Positions 6,239-14,940 of a stretch of DNA of 22,768 bases are shown here, piece after piece (position 1 is the stretch's first letter; each line of letters starts with the position of its first letter). Under the pieces are notes generated by a model. The model was not told the origin of the DNA, did no database searches, and was given only the letters and a program-made list of their open reading frames with translations. The DNA is taken from contig CALDLG010000083.1 of assembly GCA_937910785.1 (NCBI GenBank), forward strand, positions 1 through 22,768. The letters run 5' to 3'. The DNA comes from an uncultured Lachnospiraceae bacterium. GTDB taxonomy: Bacteria > Bacillota > Clostridia > Lachnospirales > Lachnospiraceae. The translations under genes and the position numbers were made by a program.

Positions 6239-6979
6239 ATGAACGGAAAAAACAGGATGGCAGGTGAGGGAGAGAAAGAATTTTTAAGTCATTATCATCC
6301 GGAAAAATATGCGTCCATCTCGATTACGGTCGATGCGATCGTAGTCGGTGTGGCGAAAGATATGACGGACAATTACCGGAAACTGGACAGACAGTCTCTG
6401 AAGATCCTGCTTGTAAAAAGGGAGCGTTATCCGTATAAGGGATGTTACAGTCTGCCCGGCGGATTTGTCGGGGAAAAAGAAACCTTTGAGGATACCCTGA
6501 AGCGGGTTTTACTTGATAAAACCGGACTTGCCGATATTTACAGTGAGCAGCTTTATACGTTTGGCAGTGTGGAGCGCGACCCGCGGATGCGGATCGTCAG
6601 CTGTGCTTATATTTCCCTTGTCGATATCGGCCAGACGAGCATTACGGGAGCGGAATGGTTTGCGATTGAGGATATCCGTAAGATGGAGCTTGCTTTTGAC
6701 CATAATCAGATCATTGACGAGGCGCTCAAACGGCTCAGTGGGAAGATTAATTATACGGACATCGTATTTCATATGATGCCGCCGGAATTTACGATCAGTG
6801 AATTGCAGGAAGTCTATGAGCTGATTTTGGGGAAAAAGCTTCTGCCGGCGGCATTTCGGCGGACGATTTCCGATAAACTGGAGGATACGGGAAAGATGAC
6901 GTCGAATGCCGGACATCGTCCATCCAGAATTTTCCGATATAAGGGGATGCCGCTAGTGACCGCCGGCATGGGGGAATGA
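6239..6979 (+). CDS. nrtR: NrtR-type Nudix-related transcriptional regulator of NAD metabolism
   Basis: This 246-residue protein has a Nudix fold (about 25-165) followed by a winged-helix domain (about 170-235). The Nudix box starts normally (G75, E81, R89), but the catalytic REUXEE core is replaced by RVLLDK, so hydrolase activity is probably lost. That is the hallmark of NrtR repressors, which sense ADP-ribose or related NAD intermediates. The C-terminal segment EFTISELQEVYELILGK, then AAFRRTI and RPSRIFRYKG, fits the NrtR DNA-binding domain. The ATG at 6239 lies 8 nt after GGAGGA; the ATG at 6233 is only 2 nt from it. It follows the NAD operon in the same direction with its own promoter. 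Its last residues run into DNA shared with a truncated deacetylase gene. Confidence 0.87.
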   Translation: MNGKNRMAGEGEKEFLSHYHPEKYASISITVDAIVVGVAKDMTDNYRKLDRQSLKILLVKRERYPYKGCYSLPGGFVGEKETFEDTLKRVLLDKTGLADIYSEQLYTFGSVERDPRMRIVSCAYISLVDIGQTSITGAEWFAIEDIRKMELAFDHNQIIDEALKRLSGKINYTDIVFHMMPPEFTISELQEVYELILGKKLLPAAFRRTISDKLEDTGKMTSNAGHRPSRIFRYKGMPLVTAGMGE

Positions 6980-7550
6980 GGATACCGCGAAGATTTTGGA
7001 GATTCTGAGGAAACATAATGTTAAGGTGACCTTTTTCATGACGGGAGGATGGGTGGAAGCCTACCCCGATGATGTAAAGGCTATTCTGGCGGACGGTCAT
7101 GATCTGGGCAACCACAGCGAGAACCATAAAAATATGTCACAGCTGTCAGATGGCGAATGCGAAGAAGAACTGATGGCCGTACATAATAAGGTTCTGGAGC
7201 TGACAGGATATGAAATGTTTCTGTTCCGGCCGCCTTACGGGGATTATGACAACCATGTCATAAAGAAAGCGTATCAGTGCGGTTATTATCCGATTCAGTG
7301 GGATGTGGACTCCCTCGACTGGAAAGATTATGGTGTGGATTCCATTATCAAAACGGTAACGGAGCATAAGCATCTTGGGAACGGCAGTATTATCCTCTGC
7401 CATAACGGCGCCAAATATACGGCGGAAGCGCTGGAGACACTGATTACCACCTTACAGGGGCAGGGATATGAGTTTGTGCCGATTTCTCAGCTGATCTACC
7501 GGGATAAGTACCATATGAAGGCGGACGGAACACAGGTATCCGGTGAATAA
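6960..7550 (+). pseudogene. Polysaccharide deacetylase, 5'-truncated remnant
   Basis: The frame between the TGA at 6957-6959 and the TAA at 7548-7550 encodes the C-terminal two thirds of a carbohydrate esterase 4 (NodB-like) deacetylase. Just inside it reads AWGNEDTAKILEILRKHNV, then KVTFFMTGGWVE, GNHSENHKNM (metal-binding histidines), RPPYGDYDN and IILCHNGAKYT. Homologues carry FDAAWGNEDT with a signal anchor and the catalytic-base Asp upstream. Here everything before AWG is missing, and the preceding bases belong to nrtR. No ATG with a Shine-Dalgarno exists near the new 5' end; the best alternative start is TTG at 6996. The protein would lack the motif 1 Asp, so it is probably non-functional. 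Truncation by deletion or insertion at the nrtR junction is the simplest explanation. Confidence 0.8.
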
Positions 7551-7593
7551 GTTTGTGACAAATCATTGTGAAGGGGAAAGGACTGAACTTGTG

Positions 7594-9936
7594 ATGAGGA
7601 GAAAAGGATGCACGAAAATACTGGCCCTCGTGCTGGCAGTCAGCATGCTGAGCGCCTGTGCCGGACCGAAACAGGAAGACGGCGTGCCGGGGAAGACGGG
7701 GGAGCCTGCGCCTGCGCAGACCGAAAGCAGGGAAGAAGGAGATGCTATCGGCAATGCAGCCGCAGACCGTCCGGATGTGGAGGATGCCGGTATGGAAGAA
7801 ACGGATACGGACGGGACGGAATCAAACGGCGCGGCACAGGCGAAAACAGAAGAGCTTTCCCCGGAAGAGCTGGAGGCTCTTTTAGAGGGGATAAACCCCA
7901 TCAGCAGGCCCTTTTCGGGAGAAAAGCCGCTTTTTTTGCAGAATGAATCCGAAACGGAAGCGGAAAACATCGTTCCCTCCGTGGCAAAATACGAGATTGC
8001 GCCGGATTTGAGCAATATCGATAATCTCTGGCAGTTTTATCTGCAGGGAGAGTCTGCGGAAAAGCTGGCTGCAAACGGGTTTATCGTGAGTGGAGAAGCG
8101 GGCTTTGAGTTTTATGAAATCTACGAGAATGACAGGTATGAGCAAATTGCCAATTTTGTAACGGTCGATTCGATGATGCATACTTACCATCTTTATTTTG
8201 CATATCTTTTGAAAAATGTGGAGAAAGAATATCTGTATGCGTATCTCACGCTGCTCAGCCGGAAAATGCTTGCGGGCAGCGCCGCCCAGTATGAGCTTCT
8301 GAAAGGCAGTGAATGGGAAAGCGCGGCGGGAAGAAATGTGGCCTTCTTTACGATCGGCTCAAAGCTGCTTGGCGATAATGTGGAAGTTCCGGATTATGTG
8401 GAGGATCTGGTCGAAGATGAGCTGAAGGCCATTGCATGGGCCGGAGGCATTCAGATGTCGGAACTCAGAGAAGATTATGAGGATTATTCTCAGTATAAGC
8501 CGCGCGGTTACTATGCGGGGGATGCCAGACTGGAACGATATTTTCAGGCGATGATGTGGTATGGCAGGACTCATTTCACACAGAAGGAAGCGGATATGGA
8601 CCGGAGCGCGTTCCTGATTTCCGAAGCAATTATGGCGGATGAAGAGATTTACGGGCTCTGGGAGGCCATCTACTGTGTTACCTCATTTTTTGCGGGAGCC
8701 AGCGATGACGCGGGTGTCTGTGAGTATATACCGCTTATAAAGGAGGCGTACGGAGAAGAGATTACGGCCGGGAAACTGCCCGGAACGGAAGAAGAGTTTG
8801 CGCTTTTTCACGCGATGACGGCGGAGCTTACCCCGCCCAGGATCAATTCGATTCCGATCGATGACGGGATGGATAACGTAATTCCGGGATTCCGCTTTAT
8901 GGGACAGCGGTTCACAGTCGATGCGGCAATCATGCAGAAACTGGTTTACAGCGATGTGAAGGAGAACGCATCAGGGGACCGCAGGATGCTCCCCGATGTG
9001 CTGGATGTCCCTGCGGCGCTTGGCAGCGATACGGCGCTGCGGATTCTGGAAGAAAACGGTGAGGCGGAATATGCGGGGTATTCGGAGAACCTGGAACGCC
9101 TGCGCGCCGCGCTTTCATCTGATCAGGATACCCTGTGGTCCGCGAGCCTGTATGCCGGATGGCTGAATACCCTCAGGCCTCTGTTTACGATAAAAGGGGA
9201 AGGGTATCCGCTTTTCATGCAGGGAGAGGAATGGGCCAAAAAGAATCTGGAATGCTTTGCGGGCAGTTTTACGGAGTTAAAACACGATACGATCCTTTAT
9301 TCCAAACAGGTGATGGCAGAGATGGGCGGCGGCTGGGACAGGGAGCCCGACGATCGGGGCTATGTGGAGCCGGAACCGCTCGTATACGCGAGGTTTGAAA
9401 ATCTTGCGGTTTCGACCGCGCAGGGGCTGAAAGCATATGGCGTGCTGAAGAAGGCTGACGAAGAAAATCTGAACCGTCTGGCAGAACTTGCCAACAGACT
9501 GTATTTGATTTCCTTAAAGGAGCTTCGCGAAGAGGCCCTGACGGAAGAGGAGTACGAGCTGATTCGATGCTATGGCGGAAATATTGAACATTTCTGGTAT
9601 GAGACGATCAAAGAGCAGAATACGGAAGAAGGTTTTTCCGGCAGGGACTGTCCGGCGGCGGTTGTCGTGGACATCGCAACGAACCCGAACGGAGAAGTGC
9701 TGGAAGCCGCTACCGGCTGTCCGTCCTGTATCTATGTGGTGGTCCGGGTTGATGGAAAGCTGAAGATCGCGCGGGGAAGCGTTTATTCTTTCTATCAGTT
9801 TACGTGGCCCATGGAAGATCGTCTGACCGATGAAAAATGGCGGCAGATGATCGGCGCGCAGGCCGGAGAGGACGGATATTATGAGCGGGACGAATCGATC
9901 AGACAGCCGGCGTGGACGGAGAGTTACCGGAATTAG
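7594..9936 (+). CDS. DUF3160 surface lipoprotein
   Basis: This 780-residue exported lipoprotein has a signal peptide MRRKGCTKILALVLAVSM and lipobox LSAC, with Cys22 as the lipidation site. An acidic, low-complexity linker follows (about 25-120, rich in E, G, A and D) and probably spans the wall. The large domain contains NFVTVDSMMHTYHLYFAYLL, a hallmark of DUF3160 proteins, and ends with VVDIATNPNGEVLEAATGC, PSCIYVVVRVDG and YSFYQFTWPMEDRLTDEKW, also typical of the family. Biochemical function is unknown. I start at ATG 7594 because the signal peptide begins there; the frame is open 17 codons earlier without a good site. AAAGGA lies about 11 nt upstream, so initiation may be modest. Its 3' end overlaps the CapA-like gene by 56 bp, indicating co-expression. 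Confidence 0.85.
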   Translation: MRRKGCTKILALVLAVSMLSACAGPKQEDGVPGKTGEPAPAQTESREEGDAIGNAAADRPDVEDAGMEETDTDGTESNGAAQAKTEELSPEELEALLEGINPISRPFSGEKPLFLQNESETEAENIVPSVAKYEIAPDLSNIDNLWQFYLQGESAEKLAANGFIVSGEAGFEFYEIYENDRYEQIANFVTVDSMMHTYHLYFAYLLKNVEKEYLYAYLTLLSRKMLAGSAAQYELLKGSEWESAAGRNVAFFTIGSKLLGDNVEVPDYVEDLVEDELKAIAWAGGIQMSELREDYEDYSQYKPRGYYAGDARLERYFQAMMWYGRTHFTQKEADMDRSAFLISEAIMADEEIYGLWEAIYCVTSFFAGASDDAGVCEYIPLIKEAYGEEITAGKLPGTEEEFALFHAMTAELTPPRINSIPIDDGMDNVIPGFRFMGQRFTVDAAIMQKLVYSDVKENASGDRRMLPDVLDVPAALGSDTALRILEENGEAEYAGYSENLERLRAALSSDQDTLWSASLYAGWLNTLRPLFTIKGEGYPLFMQGEEWAKKNLECFAGSFTELKHDTILYSKQVMAEMGGGWDREPDDRGYVEPEPLVYARFENLAVSTAQGLKAYGVLKKADEENLNRLAELANRLYLISLKELREEALTEEEYELIRCYGGNIEHFWYETIKEQNTEEGFSGRDCPAAVVVDIATNPNGEVLEAATGCPSCIYVVVRVDGKLKIARGSVYSFYQFTWPMEDRLTDEKWRQMIGAQAGEDGYYERDESIRQPAWTESYRN

Positions 9937-11410
9937 AACGAAGCCGGGAACCGAAGATTCCCGATGCGTTTCATTACTGCAGGCTGTTCTGATATGGATG
10001 ATTGGTGCCGGCGCCATGTTCTGTTTTCTGAAAAGCAGCGGCTTTTTTCTGCCCGAATGGATAACATGGGAGAAAAAGACCGTTTTGGATGCGTCGGGCG
10101 AGTACGGGATAACGCTGGAACGAAAAAAAGTTACCGTTATTTATGAGAATGCCGAAATCTGGACTTCACCGGAGGGCGTTATGGTACAGGATATGCTTTC
10201 CTGTGACATCGACTGCGACGGAACGGACGAGCTGCTTTTGCTTTGCTGGAAAAAGGGAAGGTATGGGGAGCATAAGCCCTTCTGGGTGGAGCGGGACGAA
10301 AAAGAATGGTCACAGCATCTTTTTGTCTATCAATATGTGCAGGGAGAGATTCATCCTAAATGGATGTCTTCCTATATCGGACAGGATGTGGCGAAATGGT
10401 CGATCCGGGAAGGCATACCGCCCGGACCGCGTCTGCTCTTAACGTCGCCGGACGGTGAGAGCAGCAGCTGGTTCTGGGATTCCTGGGGCTTTACGAAGGA
10501 TAAAGAGAATACAACCTTTGTCGTGTTCGGCGATAACCTGATCCATGAGTCGATCTGCCGGTATGCTTTTTTGGAAGCCGTCGAACCGGATGAACCGGAT
10601 TTTCGATTTCTGTATGAAAGCATACGGGAGGAGATTGAAAAAAGTGACATAGCTGTCATCAATCAGGAGACGCCGCTTGTCGATAATCCTGCGCTGTACG
10701 GCGGTTATCCGCGCTTTGGCACCCCGGTTCAGGCAGGAGAGGCGATCGTGGAGGCCGGTTTTGATGTGGTGACGTGTGCGACGAATCATGCCCTTGACCG
10801 GGGAAAAGAAGGAATCAATACGACGAAGGCTTTTTTTACCGACAATCATGTCAGATGTCTTGGCATCCAGAGCGAGTCAGATACGGATGATCGTCCTTAT
10901 GAAATTCTGGTAAAAAACGGTGTTCGATTTGCCCTGCTTAACTATACCTATGGCACGAACGGCATCCGTCTTCCGGAAGATAATCCCCATATGGTACATC
11001 TCCTGGACGATGAAAATAAAATAGCGAATGATATTAAAAGGGCGAAGGAGGAGAGTGATTTCGTAATCGTATTTGTACATTGGGGAACGGAGTATGCCGG
11101 GGAGCCGGATGATTTTCAACGGAAGTGGACACAGGTATTTGCGGACTGCCGGGTGGATGTTGTGGTCGGCACTCATCCGCATATGCTCCAGCCCTGTGAG
11201 ACTGTTCGGGGGGACGATGGCCATGAGATGCTCGTTTTTTATTCCATCGGGAATTATATCAGCGCTCAGCCGGAGGAATCCTGCGTCAAAGGCGGTATGG
11301 CTTCCTTTACCGTATCGCTTACAAAGGACGGGTTTCGGGTAACGGAATACAATCTTCTGCCATTAAAGATCTGCCGCGGGGAGGGCGGGAGATATACGAC
11401 GGAGTTTTGA
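9881..11410 (+). CDS. Membrane-anchored CapA family metallophosphoesterase-like protein
   Basis: This 509-residue protein has one N-terminal transmembrane segment (about 30-50). Next is an extracellular region with a calcium-type DIDCDGTDE motif (Asp109, 111, 113, 116), as in VCBS/FG-GAP repeats. The CapA domain runs from about 212 to 500. Its metal-site motifs are present: FGDNLIH (216-222), NQETP (261-265), ATNHALDRG (300-308), FVHWGTEY (398-405) and GTHPHMLQP (430-438). CapA proteins take part in poly-gamma-glutamate or other envelope polymer handling; no other capsule genes are here, so the substrate is unknown. GGAGAGGA (9865-9872) sits 8 nt before the ATG, inside the upstream gene, supporting this start. 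Confidence 0.87.
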   Translation: MSGTNRSDSRRGRRVTGIRTKPGTEDSRCVSLLQAVLIWMIGAGAMFCFLKSSGFFLPEWITWEKKTVLDASGEYGITLERKKVTVIYENAEIWTSPEGVMVQDMLSCDIDCDGTDELLLLCWKKGRYGEHKPFWVERDEKEWSQHLFVYQYVQGEIHPKWMSSYIGQDVAKWSIREGIPPGPRLLLTSPDGESSSWFWDSWGFTKDKENTTFVVFGDNLIHESICRYAFLEAVEPDEPDFRFLYESIREEIEKSDIAVINQETPLVDNPALYGGYPRFGTPVQAGEAIVEAGFDVVTCATNHALDRGKEGINTTKAFFTDNHVRCLGIQSESDTDDRPYEILVKNGVRFALLNYTYGTNGIRLPEDNPHMVHLLDDENKIANDIKRAKEESDFVIVFVHWGTEYAGEPDDFQRKWTQVFADCRVDVVVGTHPHMLQPCETVRGDDGHEMLVFYSIGNYISAQPEESCVKGGMASFTVSLTKDGFRVTEYNLLPLKICRGEGGRYTTEF

Positions 11411-11511
11411 AATGCGCATGTATCTGCATGAGTTTTATCGGAAACGGTCGGATAAACCTCTAAGGAAAAAGCTTCCATAAGCCGATATATATGAAAACAG
11501 ACAGCGGTACG

Positions 11512-11533
11512 AACGGTAAACGGATTTACCGTT
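11512..11533. other. Perfect 9-bp stem-loop between capA-like and orphan genes
   Basis: AACGGTAAA (11512-11520) and TTTACCGTT (11525-11533) flank a CGGA loop. There is no downstream U-tract, so it is not a classical terminator. It could be an operator for the following gene or an RNA hairpin. The remainder of 11411-11570 holds nothing else I can support. Confidence 0.5.
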
Positions 11534-11570
11534 GCGCGGCGGTGGGTGCGGCATCAGGGAGGATGAAAAT

Positions 11571-12392
11571 ATGGGTATGAAGATCGGCATGAATAACACC
11601 GTGAAAACATCAATAGAGCTGAAAAATAAGGACGGCTCGACAGCAGGAACGCTTACCATAACCAAAGTAAACAGGAATGCGAAAAAAAAGAAGCGCCTTG
11701 GCTATAATTTCAAGCGTGTTTCGGCAAAGATTATGACGGCAAAAACACCTGTTTTTGCGGGTAAGGCGGTACGGGAGGCACGCGGGGCGGTAGTCGGGCT
11801 TCTGATGAAAAAGATGAGCGGCGATTATGATGACAGAGAACTGGACAGCGCGCTGGAGCACGCCAGGAAAATGGAGCGGATCGCCAAGAAGCGCAGGAAG
11901 CATATGGAGCAGGAGGAGCGGGCCAAGCGGCAGGGCGCCTGCAAGGTAGAAGAACAGGTCGAAACTGCGGAATCAAAGAAAGCGGAGGAGGAAGAATCCG
12001 GATCCGAAATGAGCGCGCAGGAGATGGAGCGGCTTGCGAAAGAACTGGAGCAGATGATGAAGGAATCGGAGCAGGCTCTGAAGGAGCTTTCCGAGGAGCT
12101 GACAGATGCTTCTTATGAGGATATGGATCCGAAGCGGCTCGAAAATCTGAAAAGAAGACATCGTGCGGATGAACTCCGGGAGATTATGGAGGCCGATCTG
12201 AAATATCTGAAGGCTTTATTTGACAGGCTGGCCAGAGAGAAACAGGCGAGCGCCGGCAATTCTTTTTCCTCCAACACGTCGGATGCGCCGAACGGAGTTT
12301 CGCTGGAAATTTCCGGTGTGGAGATGCCGGTGGAGACGTCTTCGGAGGTCCCTGTGACGGTGGAAGGCGCCAATGTGGATGTGACCGCATAG
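11571..12392 (+). CDS. Orphan charged coiled-coil protein (unrecognised)
   Basis: This 273-residue protein has no signal peptide and no membrane segment. The N-terminus (1-90) is basic, with NTVKTSIELKNKDGSTAG followed by a K/R-rich stretch (NAKKKKRLGYNFKR). The middle (about 95-230) is a long, highly charged helix rich in E, K, R and M that looks like a coiled coil. The C-terminus is a serine/valine-rich acidic tail with short repeats (SGVEMPVETSSEVPVTVEG). The start at 11571 is fixed by AGGGAGGA at 11556-11563; a further upstream in-frame ATG at 11532 lacks a site. It ends 13 bp before the response regulator and probably shares its transcript. I do not recognise the family; a cytoplasmic scaffold or structural protein is only a guess. 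Confidence 0.75.
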   Translation: MGMKIGMNNTVKTSIELKNKDGSTAGTLTITKVNRNAKKKKRLGYNFKRVSAKIMTAKTPVFAGKAVREARGAVVGLLMKKMSGDYDDRELDSALEHARKMERIAKKRRKHMEQEERAKRQGACKVEEQVETAESKKAEEEESGSEMSAQEMERLAKELEQMMKESEQALKELSEELTDASYEDMDPKRLENLKRRHRADELREIMEADLKYLKALFDRLAREKQASAGNSFSSNTSDAPNGVSLEISGVEMPVETSSEVPVTVEGANVDVTA

Positions 12393-12405
12393 GAGAGGAG
12401 CCTGT

Positions 12406-13074
12406 ATGAAAACGATTTTGATCGTGGATGATGACGTATATATAGGGGATATGCTGGAAGAAGCATTGATGAAAGAGGGATACAGCGCACTCAGAGCCTA
12501 TTCCGGCTCAGAGGCGCTGTATGTTTTGTCTTCCGGGAAGCCGGATCTGATTCTGCTCGACCTGATGCTGCCAGGATTGAACGGGGAGGAAATTCTGCCG
12601 GCCATGAAAGGGGTTCCGGTGATCGTGATCAGCGCGAGGGCAGAGGTGGAGGATAAAGTGGCATTATTGTCAAACGGCGCGGCCGATTATGTGACGAAGC
12701 CCTTTGCGATTCCGGAATTACTGGCCAGAATTGCGGTGCAACTGAGAAAAACACATGTTATTGATTCTGCTTTGCAGCTGAAATATGATGACATTCTTCT
12801 GGACGAGACAGTCCGCGGCGTTTTCGTGGGAGAACGGGAGGTCAGGCTGACGAGAACAGAGTATGCGATTCTGCGGATGCTTATGCGAAATCCGGCACAG
12901 GTAATAACAAAGTCGACTCTGTTGGACGGAATCTGCGAGGACACGCCGGACTGCATGGAAAGCTCTCTGAAGGTGCACATCAGCAACCTGCGCAGAAAGC
13001 TGCGGGAGGTTTCCGGCCGGGATTATATTGAGTCCGTCTGGGGCATTGGATTTAAAATGAAAAGTACATCATGA
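12406..13074 (+). CDS. OmpR/PhoB-family response regulator
   Basis: This 222-residue transcription factor has a receiver domain (1-118) with acidic pocket Asp8-Asp10, phosphoacceptor Asp52 (ILLDLMLPG), Ser75 in VISARAE and Lys98 in VTKPF. The C-terminal winged-helix domain (about 128-220) includes LTRTEYAILRMLMRNP and HISNLRRKLREVSG, with WGIGFKM at the end, all typical of OmpR/PhoB. AGGAGAGGAG precedes the ATG. It is separated from its likely kinase (15041-15958) by the two ABC transporter genes. That order is common in peptide-antibiotic resistance loci, suggesting it activates the transporter in response to an envelope signal. Confidence 0.93.
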   Translation: MKTILIVDDDVYIGDMLEEALMKEGYSALRAYSGSEALYVLSSGKPDLILLDLMLPGLNGEEILPAMKGVPVIVISARAEVEDKVALLSNGAADYVTKPFAIPELLARIAVQLRKTHVIDSALQLKYDDILLDETVRGVFVGEREVRLTRTEYAILRMLMRNPAQVITKSTLLDGICEDTPDCMESSLKVHISNLRRKLREVSGRDYIESVWGIGFKMKSTS

Positions 13075-13104
13075 GTTTTCTTACGATCTGACAAATCTTT
13101 ACCG

Positions 13105-13140
13105 TTTCTTAACCATTCTCTTAACTTCTTTCTTAACCTT
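13105..13140 (+). promoter_or_regulatory. Three direct 12-bp repeats, probable response-regulator operator
   Basis: TTTCTTAACCAT, TCTCTTAACTTC and TTTCTTAACCTT lie head to tail at 13105-13116, 13117-13128 and 13129-13140, each with CTTAAC in the same register. OmpR/PhoB regulators bind tandem direct repeats of about this length. A TAAAAT -10 candidate (13148-13153) follows, and the -35 region falls within the repeats, as at activated promoters. Confidence 0.6.
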
Positions 13141-13182
13141 TTTCCGATAAAATGGAGAAAACGAAACAGGAGGCGTCAGGAA

Positions 13183-14094
13183 ATGGAATACGTTTTAACA
13201 ACCAATGCGTTAAGCAAACAATACCGGCATTTTAAGGCACTGAACGGACTGTCCATGCATGTTCCAAAAGGAGCGGTCTATGGACTGGTCGGCAGGAACG
13301 GCGCGGGCAAAACGACGCTGATCAGACTGATCTGCGGACTGCAGTATGCCACATCGGGAGATTATGTGCTTTACGGCGTAAACAGCAGGGAGAAAGCAAT
13401 TACGGAATCGAGAAGGAGAATAGGGGCTATCGTGGAAGGACCGTCGGTCTATCAGGATTTTACCGCCGAAGAAAATCTGAAAGCGCAGTACCGGGTGTTG
13501 GGGCTTCCCTCTTTTGAAGGAATACCGGAGCTTTTAAAGCTGGTTGGGCTGGAGAATACGGGGAGGAAGAAGGCGAAGCATTTTTCGCTCGGAATGCGTC
13601 AGCGGCTTGGAATTGCCGTTGCTCTGGCGGGAGACCCGGATTTCCTGATTCTGGATGAACCGACGAACGGCCTTGATCCGCAGGGTATTATTGAAATGCG
13701 GGAACTGATTCTCCGGCTGAACAGGGAACGGCAGATGACGGTACTGATTTCCAGTCATATTTTGGATGAATTGTCGCGGCTGGCAACACATTATGGATTT
13801 ATCGATAACGGGAGTATGATAAAAGAAATCGACGCCGGAGAGCTGGAAGCCGCATGCCGCAAGTGCGTTCATCTGGAAGTGTCCGACAGCCGGGTGCTTT
13901 CCGGCGTGCTGGAAGAAATGAAACTGGAATATGACATTCTCTCCGATACGAAGGCGGATGTATACGCAGAGGTTCCGATTACACGGCTTACGCTTGCGCT
14001 TGCGGAACGAGACTGCATTGTGCTTTCGATACGGGAAAAGGACGAGAGTCTGGAAAGCTATTATATGAATCTGATCGGAGGTGTCCGGAAATGA
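13183..14094 (+). CDS. ABC transporter ATP-binding protein (BcrA/LanF type)
   Basis: This 303-residue nucleotide-binding subunit has Walker A GRNGAGKTT (37-45), signature FSLGMRQ (134-140), Walker B FLILDEP (154-160) and a D-loop NGLDP. The usual Q-loop glutamine is replaced by Glu in IVEGPSVYQDFTAEENL (Glu85), a substitution known as the E-loop in lantibiotic-immunity and bacitracin-type ATPases. This supports a role in protecting the membrane from peptide antibiotics. An AGGAGG ribosome site precedes the ATG. It overlaps the permease start by 4 bp (ATGA), so the two subunits are made together. The substrate is not determined. Confidence 0.93.
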   Translation: MEYVLTTNALSKQYRHFKALNGLSMHVPKGAVYGLVGRNGAGKTTLIRLICGLQYATSGDYVLYGVNSREKAITESRRRIGAIVEGPSVYQDFTAEENLKAQYRVLGLPSFEGIPELLKLVGLENTGRKKAKHFSLGMRQRLGIAVALAGDPDFLILDEPTNGLDPQGIIEMRELILRLNRERQMTVLISSHILDELSRLATHYGFIDNGSMIKEIDAGELEAACRKCVHLEVSDSRVLSGVLEEMKLEYDILSDTKADVYAEVPITRLTLALAERDCIVLSIREKDESLESYYMNLIGGVRK

Positions 14095-14933
14095 GCAGAT
14101 TACTGTATGCGAATCTGGTAAGAATGATAAAAAGCAGGATCTTCTGGGCGGCGGAACTGTTTTTGGCAGGATACAGTATTTTCGCGTATGCGATGGCGAA
14201 GGTCAATGTTGAACATCAGGGAGTGAATGAGATCGGAGGCGGCTGGACCGTCTATTTTTTCAACGAGATGCTTTTCATTCACGCGGTGATGGCCATTTTC
14301 ATTCCTGTTTTTATCGGGGTGGAATACGGCGATGGAACGATGCGGAACAAAATTTCGGTGGGACATAAGAGAAGGGACATTTATCTGGCCAATGTCCTTG
14401 TATGCTATCTGGCGGCTGTGATACAGTTTCTCACTTATTCCCTTGTTTCCGTATTTTCAGCGTTGTTCTTCATCGGGCAGGAGGCACTTCTCAGTATGGA
14501 ACAGCTCCCCTTTAGGGTGTGCGGCAGTCTGTTGATTCTGTTGGCCTATACGGCGGTTTTTTCGCTGATCGCCATGCTGGATGACAACAGGACGAGGGCA
14601 ATCATCGTGGAGCTTCTGCTCGCGATTGTTTTTGTGATGCTGACATCTCAGATCTATGCCGATCTGCAGGAACCGGAACTGACGAGCAGAGTTGTCATGA
14701 CAGAAACGGGCGGGATGGAGCTGGAAGAAAATATTCCGAACAGAAAGTATGTCAGCGGGACCAAAAGGGTGGTATATGAGTGGATTGACGCTTTTCTTCC
14801 CGAAGACCAGGCGATGTATATAATCGATTCCGGTGCGGTCTTTTCCGTAAGGGCTTTGCTTTGTCTGCTCGGTGAGTCGTCAGTGTTTATCGCCGTGGGC
14901 GTTTATCTGTTTGGCAGGAAGGATATCCGGTAG
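14091..14933 (+). CDS. ABC-2 type permease subunit
   Basis: This 280-residue membrane protein has about six hydrophobic segments (roughly 17-37, 55-75, 100-125, 140-160, 165-185 and 255-275). An extracytoplasmic stretch of about 60 residues before the last helix includes TGGMELEENIPNRKYVSG. The layout fits the permeases that partner BcrA/LanF ATPases. It starts within the ATPase stop codon, with GGAGGTG upstream. Only one permease gene is present, so it probably acts as a homodimer, unlike LanEG pairs. Confidence 0.85.
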   Translation: MSRLLYANLVRMIKSRIFWAAELFLAGYSIFAYAMAKVNVEHQGVNEIGGGWTVYFFNEMLFIHAVMAIFIPVFIGVEYGDGTMRNKISVGHKRRDIYLANVLVCYLAAVIQFLTYSLVSVFSALFFIGQEALLSMEQLPFRVCGSLLILLAYTAVFSLIAMLDDNRTRAIIVELLLAIVFVMLTSQIYADLQEPELTSRVVMTETGGMELEENIPNRKYVSGTKRVVYEWIDAFLPEDQAMYIIDSGAVFSVRALLCLLGESSVFIAVGVYLFGRKDIR

Positions 14934-14940
14934 ACGCATC

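Noticed and set aside
6239..6979. NrtR as an active ADP-ribose pyrophosphatase
   Set aside because: The REUXEE core is replaced by RVLLDK and a winged-helix domain is attached, so a regulator is far more likely.
6996..7550. Short but intact deacetylase starting at TTG 6996
   Set aside because: Homology continues upstream of this codon to AWGNEDT and then stops at a foreign junction; motif 1 and a ribosome site are missing.
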